Of a DNA stretch of 64,000 nt, positions 1-7,510 are shown in pieces. The stretch spans positions 193,183 to 257,182 of the forward strand of contig NZ_PJQW01000004.1 of the NCBI RefSeq assembly GCF_004303025.1. The letters are read 5' to 3'. Source of the stretch: Flavobacterium sp. J27 (GTDB taxonomy: Bacteria; Bacteroidota; Bacteroidia; Flavobacteriales; Flavobacteriaceae). Numbering within the stretch: the first letter of the stretch is position 1; every line of letters starts with the position of its first letter. The notes under the pieces are model-generated. The model was not told the origin of the DNA. It worked only from the letters and a program-made list of their open reading frames with translations, and did no database searches. The translations under genes and the position numbers were made by a program.

Positions 1-242
1 GCGTCTATTACAGTAGCATTTTTGGGTACATTAACGGCTGTACCTACGTCTATAATTTTTCCATCTTTAAAAAGGAGTGTTGCTTTGTCTAGTTTTTGAG
101 TAGCAGACACATAGATGGTTGCATTAGTAATGGCAACATGATTTTTAAAGGATTGTTTTACCCCGTCGTTTTTGGGAAAATACTCTTGTGCATTTCCAAT
201 AAAAGACCAAAGTAAAACAACTAAGAACGTACAAATTCTCAT
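1..242 (-). CDS. Amidohydrolase-family protein, N-terminal fragment
   Basis: Only the first 80 codons lie in the window; the gene runs off the left edge. The ATG is at 240-242. The product opens with a signal peptide ending in GNAQ, so it is exported. The following segment (residues about 37-80) alternates short strands in the pattern ITNATIYVS, then LLFKDGKIIDVG, then a Pro/Asn turn, which is the N-terminal beta-sandwich of metal-dependent amidohydrolases of the imidazolonepropionase/dihydroorotase type. The metal-binding HxH and catalytic part are outside the window, so substrate and activity cannot be judged. Exported Flavobacterium amidohydrolases of this kind are common and mostly uncharacterised. 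Confidence 0.72.
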   Translation of the reverse strand, partial: MRICTFLVVLLWSFIGNAQEYFPKNDGVKQSFKNHVAITNATIYVSATQKLDKATLLFKDGKIIDVGTAVNVPKNATVID

Positions 243-716
243 ATGTTATTTTTGATTAGGGTTGGTTTTATGCCCTAAATATAACAAGAATTAGGTTGAA
301 GCCTAATATCGCGATTTTATTTTTTGTTTTTTTTAACGTTTGAGGGAGCATACAACTTTGTGTAATTTAGAACTTTGATTTTTAGTTAATCTGTTTATCG
401 GTAGAAATAGACCATTGGTCGACAGAATCTTTTGAGTTCGTCTAAAAAATGCTAATAAGGATAAATAGCTGTTTATCTTTACACTATAATTAAAAAAGAA
501 AATAAATAGTTGGTTTTTTTATGACATTGTATTTTAAGTTTTTATAGTTTTTTATAGTTGTTTTATAGTTTATTATTTGGATTTAACCCTCGTTTACTTG
601 TAGATGAGGGTTTTTTGTTAGGTTTTTGGTTGAAAGTGATTAGGAGTTAGTTAGTGTGAGTTGTATTTTTTTAGATTTCGTTATGTATTGTTTTTTCTAG
701 TTTAAATTATTATTTT
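243..716. other. Gene-poor AT-rich gap
   Basis: I see no credible gene in these 474 bases. The only ORFs are under 20 codons. The region holds the upstream sequence of the amidohydrolase gene, three copies of TTTATAGTT at 541-549, 551-559 and 562-570, and a rightward terminator-like hairpin at 585-616 that no annotated gene needs. Confidence 0.6.
585..616 (+). terminator. Orphan rightward terminator-like hairpin
   Basis: Arms AACCCTC (585-591) and GAGGGTT (606-612) enclose a 14-base loop and are followed by a run of T to 616. The T-run exists only on the plus strand, yet no plus-strand gene lies upstream within the window. It may end an unrecognised small transcript, or it may form only in the leftward read-through RNA. 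Confidence 0.45.
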
Positions 717-1217
717 TTATTCCACTTTTGCATTGGTATCAATTAATTTTCCATTTTTATCGACGACCCAATAGAAGCTCCAATCTCTTATTACAGCTTT
801 TTTGTAATACCCATATTGTGTTGCATTCTTTTTTCTTTCTTCTAGATTTGGAATGGGAACTTGTATTGTTTTATCCATTGTAATTTCTTTTAAAACTTGT
901 GGGAAATTATTTTCTGTTTGGGTATAAAACCAATTATCTGTACTAAAGATAATAGGATATAAACGATCGTTTATGAATAGTTTCCTGTCTGAATTTATAT
1001 CATTAGTTGTTTTTTGGGAAAGGTGTATTTTAATATTTTGTGCATCTAGATTTTCAAATTCAAAAGTAATAGTCTCTTTATTTATTTTTCGAAATTCTAT
1101 ATACTGATATATAGCATTTTCAGTTTCCCAATCGAGAAGATATGCAATTGTATTTTCTTGTGCGTTTACCAAATTAGAAGTGATGGTTGCTAGTAAAAAT
1201 AAAAATAGTTTACCCAT
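717..1217 (-). CDS. Small secreted protein of unknown function
   Basis: A 166-residue protein starting at an ATG at 1215-1217. Residues 1-19 form a signal peptide (hydrophobic core, cleavage after VNA before QE), so it is exported to the periplasm or beyond; there is no lipobox cysteine. The mature part is rich in Asn, Lys and aromatic residues and ends in a segment with DWSFYWVVDKNGKLID, which looks like a beta-hairpin. I do not recognise the family. It is 15 bases downstream of the RDD membrane protein gene and on the same strand, so the two are probably co-transcribed from the promoter at 1694-1724. A function linked to that membrane protein is possible but nothing in the sequence proves it. 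Confidence 0.7.
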   Translation of the reverse strand: MGKLFLFLLATITSNLVNAQENTIAYLLDWETENAIYQYIEFRKINKETITFEFENLDAQNIKIHLSQKTTNDINSDRKLFINDRLYPIIFSTDNWFYTQTENNFPQVLKEITMDKTIQVPIPNLEERKKNATQYGYYKKAVIRDWSFYWVVDKNGKLIDTNAKVE

Positions 1218-1232
1218 TTGATTATTTTTAGA

Positions 1233-1655
1233 TTATGATTCTTCCACAGTTATTACCACACTACTACTAACAATGTCGTAGAGCGCTCTTCCTTTTTTGT
1301 TTAGAAGAATGAAAATAAGTGAAATCCAACCTAAAGAAAATTTTAAAACAAAACGAAGTAACGATTGGAAAAAATTAAGTTTTTTAGTGGTGTCTTTATT
1401 TTTTCGAACTCTAATGTTGCTTCTGTGATTTCCGAAAGTAGCATTTAAGGTAATAAAAATAGGTTCGTACATTAGGATGCTTATGAAAAGTATAATGCGT
1501 AAGTTTTCAGAAGTGTTATTCATATCGGTAAGAATATCACTTAATAAATAAATGAAACCTATAATTATAATGGAATCTATGGTTGTTGATTTAATTCTAT
1601 CGATTACTGAAGCGTAATTTATTTCTGTATTGTAATTATTATTTTCTGTTGTCAT
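1233..1655 (-). CDS. RDD-family membrane protein
   Basis: Encodes about 140 residues with the RDD pattern: an early Arg in the first helix region (INYASVIDRIKSTTIDS), two hydrophobic segments around IIIIGFIYLLSDIL and ILFISILMYEPIFITL, then a basic loop (RVRKNKDTTKKLN) and a last helix pair with SLLRFVLKFSLGWISLIFILL. RDD proteins are small inner-membrane proteins of mostly unknown role, some linked to ion or proton exchange. The frame is open back to 1724, but I place the start at the ATG at 1653-1655. A good promoter lies at 1694-1724, inside the longer reading, and the RDD homology begins only after this ATG. It is the first gene of a two-gene operon with the secreted protein at 717-1217. 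A second, larger RDD gene lies at 8494. Confidence 0.82.
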   Translation of the reverse strand: MTTENNNYNTEINYASVIDRIKSTTIDSIIIIGFIYLLSDILTDMNNTSENLRIILFISILMYEPIFITLNATFGNHRSNIRVRKNKDTTKKLNFFQSLLRFVLKFSLGWISLIFILLNKKGRALYDIVSSSVVITVEES

Positions 1656-1693
1656 TTTTAAATTAGCAAAGCCGTTTTTATTTTTATTCTTCC

Positions 1694-1724
1694 CAAATCT
1701 AATGCTTTGTTTTAATTCGTGCAA
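1694..1724 (-). promoter_or_regulatory. Bacteroidota-type promoter for the RDD gene
   Basis: On the minus strand TTG (1724-1722) is followed after 20 bases by TAGATTTG (1701-1694), matching the TTG-N(17-23)-TAnnTTTG consensus. The predicted transcript would start near 1689, leaving a leader of about 33 bases before the ATG at 1655. Confidence 0.6.
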
Positions 1725-1765
1725 TATCGAAAAGTATTTCTTATTTGATGGTTTTGTCTTGTTTA

Positions 1766-1821
1766 GGTTCTCGATACATTTTTTATTTCATTACATTTCA
1801 TAAAAAACACTCGAACTGACG
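1766..1821. repeat. Interspersed hairpin repeat, copy 1
   Basis: Starts with GGTTCTCGATACATT and ends with CACTCGAACTGACGG. The two ends can pair: the CTCGATAC/ATTTTTTAT half against ATAAAAAAC/ACTCGAA. The same unit recurs at 1827-1868, 1869-1915 (degenerate) and 2889-2945. It lies between genes only and contains no ORF. Similar CTCGAACTGAC-type palindromes are scattered between genes in many Flavobacteriaceae. Confidence 0.65.
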
Positions 1822-1826
1822 GAGCG

Positions 1827-1868
1827 TTGTATTTTCATTTCATTACATAAAAAACACTCGAACTGACG
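1827..1868. repeat. Interspersed hairpin repeat, copy 2 (5' end missing)
   Basis: Repeats the right half of copy 1: TTTCATTACATAAAAAAC followed by ACTCGAACTGACG. The TTCTCGATAC left end is lost. It lies directly behind copy 1 in the same orientation, which suggests a tandem duplication. Confidence 0.55.
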
Positions 1869-1915
1869 TAATATTACATTTTTTTTTCATTATATAAAAA
1901 ACATTTGGGCTGACA
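1869..1915. repeat. Interspersed hairpin repeat, copy 3 (decayed)
   Basis: Keeps the poly-T/TTTCATTATATAAAAAAC core, but the end has changed to ATTTGGGCTGACAG in place of ACTCGAACTGACG. This is a third, more diverged unit in the same orientation. The rest of the gap (1916-2144) holds nothing that I recognise. Confidence 0.45.
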
Positions 1916-2142
1916 GAGCATTATCTTTTTCCATTATGGTATTCATGGTTTGAAGTTTTTCAAAAAGTAGTGTAAATGTATGCTGCTAATAAATAAGGAA
2001 ATAAGGGTGTCTTATAGTTTTGAGTAGCATTAAGATGTTTTTGTTAGTTTGTAATGTTTGAGGCAAAAAGGGAGAATAATTATTAGTTTTTGCAATCTTT
2101 TATTAATCTTTTTTTGAATAACCTAAGAACTGGAAAATATTT

Positions 2143-2182
2143 ATTAAAAAAGAACTCCTCGTGTTGAATAACGCAAGGAGTT
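2143..2182 (-). terminator. Leftward-facing terminator hairpin
   Basis: Arms AACTCCT (2153-2159) and AGGAGTT (2176-2182) continue inwards, past one C/A mismatch, as GTGTT/AACGC with one G-U pair. Read on the minus strand, the hairpin is followed by CTTTTTTAA. It lies 26 bases past the stop of the gene at 2208-2720 and fits as its terminator. Confidence 0.7.
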
Positions 2183-2207
2183 AAAAATGAGTAATATGGT
2201 AAGTTGT

Positions 2208-2720
2208 CTAATTGAATCGGTAATGGAAAATTAGATTTGATGAAAAGTTATTATTAACACTATTTATACTGTAATTTGTGTTAATCCCCATTCCAAAATG
2301 GTTATTAAAATAAAATTTAGTATTCAGTTTTAAGGGGTAAGAAATTGTAGTGCCATCTTGTACATCTCTAGCATCACTAGTTTGATCATAATAACCCAGT
2401 CCTGCAAATAATTCAAATTTAATCCATTCTTTTAATTTAATTTCTCTTCCATATTGTAAACTAACTTCGTTGAAAGTATAATTTGTACTTCCTACTATAC
2501 CTATTTCAGCACCAGTTAATAATGAAGTAGAGAACAGGTTCTTACGATAAGAGGTTGTTAAATTAGCAGTAAATGTTGCTCCTCCACCTTCCGAAAGATT
2601 TTTCTTAAAATAAAATCCACCAAATCCAACTTCAGCAGAATGGATTTTAAATTTGTTTTCCTGAGCTGTTATATTTGATAACATCCCTAAACAAAACAAT
2701 GTAAAAAGAATTTTTTTCAT
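2208..2720 (-). CDS. Outer-membrane beta-barrel-like protein
   Basis: A 170-residue product with a clear signal peptide (residues 1-19, ending in ITAQ). The mature part alternates polar and aromatic residues in eight or so short strands, with Gly/Asn turns such as EVGFGGFYFKKNLSEGGGA and ELFAGLGYYDQT, and closes with FHYRF before a final Asn. That is the layout of a small eight-stranded outer-membrane barrel of the OmpX/OmpA-barrel size class. I do not recognise a named family. It stands alone between the repeat-bearing gaps, with its own terminator at 2143-2182. Function unknown; surface location is inferred from the signal peptide and strand pattern. Confidence 0.7.
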   Translation of the reverse strand: MKKILFTLFCLGMLSNITAQENKFKIHSAEVGFGGFYFKKNLSEGGGATFTANLTTSYRKNLFSTSLLTGAEIGIVGSTNYTFNEVSLQYGREIKLKEWIKFELFAGLGYYDQTSDARDVQDGTTISYPLKLNTKFYFNNHFGMGINTNYSINSVNNNFSSNLIFHYRFN

Positions 2721-2888
2721 ATTTTATTATTTTAATGTTTCTTATGATTCTAAATGTTACAAATTGTATTCCCTTTTTTAATTTTTAGGGTTGTATTTAA
2801 TAAATTATTATGCTTTTAACTTTTTTTACATTGTTAGTCGATATTTGGTTACAGATAGTCGATTGTAAGTGGGGCGTTTTTTTGAGTA

Positions 2889-2945
2889 GGTTCTCGATAC
2901 ATTTTTTATTTCATTTCATTGCATAAAAAACACTCGAACTGACGG
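2889..2945. repeat. Interspersed hairpin repeat, copy 4
   Basis: GGTTCTCGATAC at 2889-2900, the TTTTTTATTTCATTTCATTG core, then ATAAAAAACACTCGAACTGA. It is nearly identical to copy 1 about 1.1 kb away and in the same orientation. It is followed at 2951-2983 by GATTCTCAAACAAG and TTCAGAATGACAGG, a tail that also looks like a recurrent flavobacterial intergenic sequence. Confidence 0.62.
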
Positions 2946-2995
2946 ATGATGGATTCTCAAACAAGTTCAGAATGACAGGTTTGTGGGATTTAGGC

Positions 2996-4330
2996 TTATA
3001 AAATACCTCGAGATTTAATCTCTAAGTATTTATTAATCGTTTCTAAAGTAAGGTCTTCGGGTTGAGTGAGTACCGAATAAATACCGTATTTTTTCAATTC
3101 GTTAACGATAAGTCTTTTTTCGAAAGCAAATTTTTCGGCAATTACTTTATCGTAAATTTCCTGAACGGTTTCTGCTTTTTTCTCAATTAATTCGTTGAGC
3201 TCGGTATTATTAAAAAAGACAATTACAAGTAAGTGGTTTTTAGCAATTCCTTTTAAATAAGGTAGTTGACGATGTAACGCGTCTAAGGTTTCAAAATTAG
3301 TATATAACATAATCAAACTACGGTGGTTGATATGTTTTTTAATGTCTACATATAATCGGCTGTAATCGCTTTCAAAGAAGTCGGTTTTAATGTTATAAAG
3401 ACTTTCCATAATGTTTTGCATTTGGCTTTGTCTTTTTTCTGCAACGACACGGTTTTCTACTTTTTTAGAAAAGGTAAACATACCTGCTTTGTCTTGTTTT
3501 TTGATAATTACGTTAGATAAAACTAAGGTAGCGTTGATGGCATAATCTAATAAGCTTAAGCCATTAAAAGGCATTTTCATAACCCGACCTTTGTCGATGA
3601 CCATATATACATTTTGCGATTTTTCATCTTGAAATTGATTGACCATTATTTGGTTGCGCTTAGCAGTCGCTTTCCAGTTAATGGTGCGAATATCGTCTCC
3701 TTGCACATATTCTTTAATTTGTTCAAATTCCATAGTATGCCCAATGCGTCTGATTTTTTTTAAACCGTATTGGAACAATTGATTGGAAAATGCCATTAAA
3801 TCGTATTTTCGTAATTGGATATAAGAAGGGTAAGTAGGTACCATTTCATCTTTATCAAAAGTATATCTCTTAGCAATGAGTTGAAGTGGAGAACTAACAT
3901 AACAATTTACGTTTCCAAAAACATATTCACCACGCTCTGTAGGTCGTAAAAAATATTGGTATTCATCATTTGTATTCGCCTTTATATTACGAATAACTTC
4001 AAAATTGCGTTGTTGAAACTGAATAGGGATTTCGTCAATAATTTTTACAATTACAGGGAAAGTATATTTGTTTTTTATTTTGATATGAATAGGGTTTTCA
4101 TCTCCGTTTGATAACTTTTCAGGAGTATTTCTTGTAGCTTCAAGTTTGTTGCCTAATCCAAAAAGCAATAGCATATCGATTGCTAAGAAGACCAATAGCA
4201 CATATAAAAGATACCAACAAGCATTATAAATAACTGGAAAAAAATAAGAAACAACAAATAAGGTAATAATACCCATTAGGCAATAAAAGAGAAAATTATT
4301 GAGGTAAAGTTGTTTAAAAAAATGTTTCAT
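2996..4330 (-). CDS. DUF58-domain membrane-anchored protein
   Basis: A 444-residue protein with two N-terminal membrane helices (about residues 13-33 and 36-58) and a cytoplasmic or periplasmic remainder. The DUF58 signature GDDIRTINWKATAKR sits at residues 211-225, followed by a VWA-like fold starting at VYMVIDKGR (241-249), which keeps only part of the metal-binding motif. DUF58 proteins pair with MoxR AAA+ ATPases, which are thought to act as chaperones or metal-insertion machines. The MoxR gene is 39 bases upstream on the same strand, so this is the last gene of the operon that starts with the SpoIIM-like protein. Its exact substrate is unknown in Bacteroidota. Confidence 0.88.
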   Translation of the reverse strand: MKHFFKQLYLNNFLFYCLMGIITLFVVSYFFPVIYNACWYLLYVLLVFLAIDMLLLFGLGNKLEATRNTPEKLSNGDENPIHIKIKNKYTFPVIVKIIDEIPIQFQQRNFEVIRNIKANTNDEYQYFLRPTERGEYVFGNVNCYVSSPLQLIAKRYTFDKDEMVPTYPSYIQLRKYDLMAFSNQLFQYGLKKIRRIGHTMEFEQIKEYVQGDDIRTINWKATAKRNQIMVNQFQDEKSQNVYMVIDKGRVMKMPFNGLSLLDYAINATLVLSNVIIKKQDKAGMFTFSKKVENRVVAEKRQSQMQNIMESLYNIKTDFFESDYSRLYVDIKKHINHRSLIMLYTNFETLDALHRQLPYLKGIAKNHLLVIVFFNNTELNELIEKKAETVQEIYDKVIAEKFAFEKRLIVNELKKYGIYSVLTQPEDLTLETINKYLEIKSRGIL

Positions 4331-4369
4331 TCTATGTTGGGAATACTGTTGGTTTTTAATTGGAATCGT

Positions 4370-5467
4370 TTATCTAGGAATTTCTACTGAATCGATAATT
4401 TGTTTGATAATAACAGTACTGGTCACTCCTTCCATTTCGCGTTCTGGAGTTACCACAACACGGTGTTGTAAAACTGGAATGGCTGCTTCTTTAATATCTT
4501 CAGGAGTAACAAAATCACGGTTTTTAAGAGCAGCAAAACCTTTGGCAGCATTTAAAATAGCAATAGAAGCTCTTGGCGAAGCACCTAGATAAAGGAATTG
4601 ATTTTGACGGGTATTTAATACAATTTTAGCAATGTATTCTAACAAGTTTGGTTCGATTAAAATTTGTTTTACCAAGCTTTGGAATTGAAGAATATTACTT
4701 TTTTGAACAACTTTAGCAATAGCCGCAAGTTTGTCGTTGTTTTGTAAATTATTTTCTTTTTGAAGAATAGCAACTTCTTCGGATAAGTTTGGATAATCGA
4801 TATTAATTTTAAATAAAAAACGGTCTAATTGTGCCTCTGGTAGGCGATAGGTACCTTCTTGTTCAATAGGATTTTGTGTAGCAATAACAAGGAATGGCAA
4901 GTCTAGAGGATATGTTGTACCATCTGCTGTAATTTGACGTTCTTCCATTACTTCAAAAAGCGCTGCTTGTGTTTTAGCTGGAGCACGGTTAATTTCGTCT
5001 ATTAATACAAAGTTTGAAAAAACGGGACCTTTTTTAAATTCGAAAGTAGATTTTGATAGATCGAAAACTGAAGTACCAATGATGTCTGAAGGCATTAAAT
5101 CTGGAGTAAATTGAATACGGCTAAAATCTAAACTTAAAGTTCTAGATAATAATTTAGCTGTGATTGTTTTGGCAACACCAGGAACACCTTCAAGTAAAAC
5201 ATGCCCATTGGAAAGTATAGCGACTAATAATTGATCAATCATTTTCGATTGTCCTACAATAACTTTTGCTATTTCTGCTTTTACTTTTTCTACACTTTCT
5301 TGTAAAGGTGATAAATCTAAACGAGTTTGAAAGTTAACATTTTCGTTTTCAATTGGAGCATCAGGAGTTGTAGGATTGTTGTTAAAAGTGTGTTCCAATG
5401 GCTGATTTGCAAGATTTTCAGCTTGCTTTTCATTTTGGTTTTCGTTGTTTTCGAAATTATTTTCCAT
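4370..5467 (-). CDS. MoxR-family AAA+ ATPase
   Basis: A 365-residue ATPase. Walker A is GVPGVAKT at residues 94-101 and Walker B is FVLIDEIN at 153-160. Sensor/arginine-finger motifs follow (ATQNPIEQEGTY, then PEAQLDRF), and the C-terminal lid carries the MoxR-typical LGASPRASIAIL. MoxR ATPases form hexamers and help a partner VWA/DUF58 protein mature or remodel its target; the partner here is the DUF58 protein encoded next. Odd feature: the first 48 residues are an Asn/Glu-rich low-complexity tail (ENNENQNEK and similar) that precedes the usual MoxR start and has no visible fold. The start is the ATG at 5465-5467. Confidence 0.92.
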   Translation of the reverse strand: MENNFENNENQNEKQAENLANQPLEHTFNNNPTTPDAPIENENVNFQTRLDLSPLQESVEKVKAEIAKVIVGQSKMIDQLLVAILSNGHVLLEGVPGVAKTITAKLLSRTLSLDFSRIQFTPDLMPSDIIGTSVFDLSKSTFEFKKGPVFSNFVLIDEINRAPAKTQAALFEVMEERQITADGTTYPLDLPFLVIATQNPIEQEGTYRLPEAQLDRFLFKINIDYPNLSEEVAILQKENNLQNNDKLAAIAKVVQKSNILQFQSLVKQILIEPNLLEYIAKIVLNTRQNQFLYLGASPRASIAILNAAKGFAALKNRDFVTPEDIKEAAIPVLQHRVVVTPEREMEGVTSTVIIKQIIDSVEIPR

Positions 5468-5535
5468 ATGTTTTTCTTATTTCTTATTCTTTGTTTTGTA
5501 GAATAGATTCATTTCAATTGAAGCTATTCTTAATG

Positions 5536-6711
5536 TTATAAATTTAATTTTTCTAGAGCTTTATTAAAATTAATTAAGTCAATTTCAGAACTTTCTATTT
5601 GATTTCTATATTTTTTTATAAGGTTTACAATTGTCTCAATATCTGATTTGTTTTTTCCTGTTTTTTGATGTAACCGATTGATAAATGTTTCGTTTAGATC
5701 GAAAGTATCTATAAGATATTCATTTCTTATTTTTTCTAAGAAAAATTTTATTTTTTTGTTAATAATGTCTTGATGATTACCTTCTTGATAATATAAATTA
5801 CCAATGGTTTTTGTAAAATCGACGGTTGTATTATTTAAAGGCTCGAGTATTGGGATAATACGCTGTTTTCGTTTGGCATTAAATAAAATAAAAATGATAA
5901 GACTAATGATGGCAATTTTCCATGCCCAATTTAGACCAGGTTGGCTATGGATATAATCCATTTCGTTTTCAATCTGATCTCGAGTTCCTTCTCTATGCCA
6001 AAAAATATTAGAATCGTCTATATACGATACTATTTGTTCTGCATATTGATAATTTTTGTTTAATAGATAATAATTGGTAAATGCAATAGGCTGTGTATGA
6101 AGATAGAAGTAACCGTTTACATGAGGGATTCTTATAAAATTGGCTAAAGTGTCTTTTATATTATTTCTTTGATAACCCAAAATAGTTGTTTGAGTGGAAT
6201 CAAAATCGGTAAAATAAACATTATCAGAACCTTTTAAGTAGCTGAATTCTTTTCCTCTATCTACAGATAAATATAGAGAATCGGTATATATATTAGTATA
6301 AGAAGATTCAAAATGTAAAGAATCTTTAAGTTTTACAGGAAAATTGTCTGCACTTATAAAGGCTGTATTTCCATGTGATACAAAATATAGTAATTCTTGA
6401 GCTGATTCATCATCTAAATGAGATACCCCATCGATGTGTAATACAGTACCTTTTATAATATATGAGCTATCTTCGTAAGAATATTTGTCATCTAAAAATT
6501 CATAAGGAGTTACTCCAAAACGGTGTAAGCTTTTGGATTTAAACAGAGAATCTAATTCATTATCTAATACAAATAATCCAAAAGGGATTTTCTCTTTCAC
6601 GCTATAACTTGGAGACCAGTTCACTGGCTTAGGTTTATTAGCTTCTAAAACGATTATTCCTATTAGAATAAGCACCAAGATAATGATTGGTATTTTAATA
6701 CTTTTTAGCAT
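5536..6711 (-). CDS. DUF4350-domain membrane protein
   Basis: A 391-residue protein with an N-terminal membrane anchor (residues about 8-24), a large extracytoplasmic domain containing PFGLFVLDNELDSLF (DUF4350, residues about 43-190), and a second helix at 263-279 followed by a basic cytoplasmic tail. DUF4350 proteins are found in MoxR/DUF58 gene clusters, and this gene sits between DUF4129 and MoxR. It overlaps the upstream gene by one base and is 68 bases from MoxR, which supports a single transcript. The fold of DUF4350 resembles glutamine-amidotransferase-like domains without catalytic residues, but no activity is known. The catalytic state cannot be judged here. Confidence 0.82.
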   Translation of the reverse strand: MLKSIKIPIIILVLILIGIIVLEANKPKPVNWSPSYSVKEKIPFGLFVLDNELDSLFKSKSLHRFGVTPYEFLDDKYSYEDSSYIIKGTVLHIDGVSHLDDESAQELLYFVSHGNTAFISADNFPVKLKDSLHFESSYTNIYTDSLYLSVDRGKEFSYLKGSDNVYFTDFDSTQTTILGYQRNNIKDTLANFIRIPHVNGYFYLHTQPIAFTNYYLLNKNYQYAEQIVSYIDDSNIFWHREGTRDQIENEMDYIHSQPGLNWAWKIAIISLIIFILFNAKRKQRIIPILEPLNNTTVDFTKTIGNLYYQEGNHQDIINKKIKFFLEKIRNEYLIDTFDLNETFINRLHQKTGKNKSDIETIVNLIKKYRNQIESSEIDLINFNKALEKLNL

Positions 6712-7493
6712 TATTTTTTATTTGCAATTGCTTTTTGAAAAACGGTTTCCGCTTTTAAAAAGTCGTTTTCATTGATTTCAAACTCGCCATACCAAATGTA
6801 ATCATAGATATAAGAAAGGTATTTGAAATTATCTCTTACTATTTGAGATTGTATTTCATATAAATAATCTGAATTTGTTTTTTCTATATCCCATTCTATA
6901 ATTTCATTATCGGATAATGATTTTAATAACCATAAATAATAGTAACGAATGGTTACTCGGTATTCTTTATTTGCTTTTGATTTAGAAATAATATCATTAA
7001 AATTGATAGTATGTATATTTTCTTCTACCATTTCTGATACTATTATTTTCTTTTTATTTTTAGAGAATAACCATTGTCCTTCTTGACCGACAAGTAGTTT
7101 TACAAGCAGATAGATTACAAATGCTATGATGAAAAAAGCCGCTATTTTCATGAAAATTTCAAAACCAGTTAAAGCCTTCTCCCCATTTTTAAAATTGAAT
7201 ATACGACCAAAGAAATCACCAACAGCTTTCCAGAATCGTTGCCAAGCTGTTGCATTTTTAGAATCGACAACAGTATCGTATTTAAAATCGCTTGAGTTGT
7301 ATTTTTCTCTAAAATTAGACTCGAAATGCTTAGGTGTAACAACAATGGGTTCGTTAAAGTATACAGAATCCATTAGATTTCTTATAGAATCAATTTTAGC
7401 TTCATTAGTAAGAGCAACAATACTATCGGATTGAGAAAACCCAAAGGATGAAAAGAATATCAAAATCAAAGCTATTATTTTATTCACTTTCAA
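6711..7493 (-). CDS. DUF4129-domain membrane protein
   Basis: A 260-residue protein: signal peptide or anchor at 1-20 (ending FGFSQ), a periplasmic stretch, one membrane helix at about 112-134, and a cytoplasmic DUF4129 domain with YRVTIRYYYLWLLKSL near residues 178-193. Elsewhere DUF4129 is found at the end of transglutaminase-like membrane proteins in MoxR/DUF58 loci; here it stands without the transglutaminase. The start is non-ATG: TTG at 7491-7493, or GTG two codons later (7485-7487), and both keep the signal peptide. It is 17 bases after the SpoIIM-like gene and overlaps the DUF4350 gene by one base, so these genes are clearly co-transcribed. Confidence 0.82.
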   Translation of the reverse strand: MKVNKIIALILIFFSSFGFSQSDSIVALTNEAKIDSIRNLMDSVYFNEPIVVTPKHFESNFREKYNSSDFKYDTVVDSKNATAWQRFWKAVGDFFGRIFNFKNGEKALTGFEIFMKIAAFFIIAFVIYLLVKLLVGQEGQWLFSKNKKKIIVSEMVEENIHTINFNDIISKSKANKEYRVTIRYYYLWLLKSLSDNEIIEWDIEKTNSDYLYEIQSQIVRDNFKYLSYIYDYIWYGEFEINENDFLKAETVFQKAIANKK

Positions 7494-7510
7494 AAACTAT
7501 TAAATCGAGA

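Noticed and set aside
243-584. tmRNA, 6S or SRP RNA in the gap before the orphan terminator
   Set aside because: The gap is very AT-rich and shows none of the conserved sequence of those RNAs.
1656-1724. Longer N-terminus for the RDD protein
   Set aside because: This stretch contains the promoter, and its residues do not fit the RDD family.
1766-1915. Possible short CRISPR array, from three tandem copies of a repeat
   Set aside because: The copies differ in length and sequence, there are no equal-sized unique spacers, and no cas genes occur. The units are self-complementary hairpin elements.
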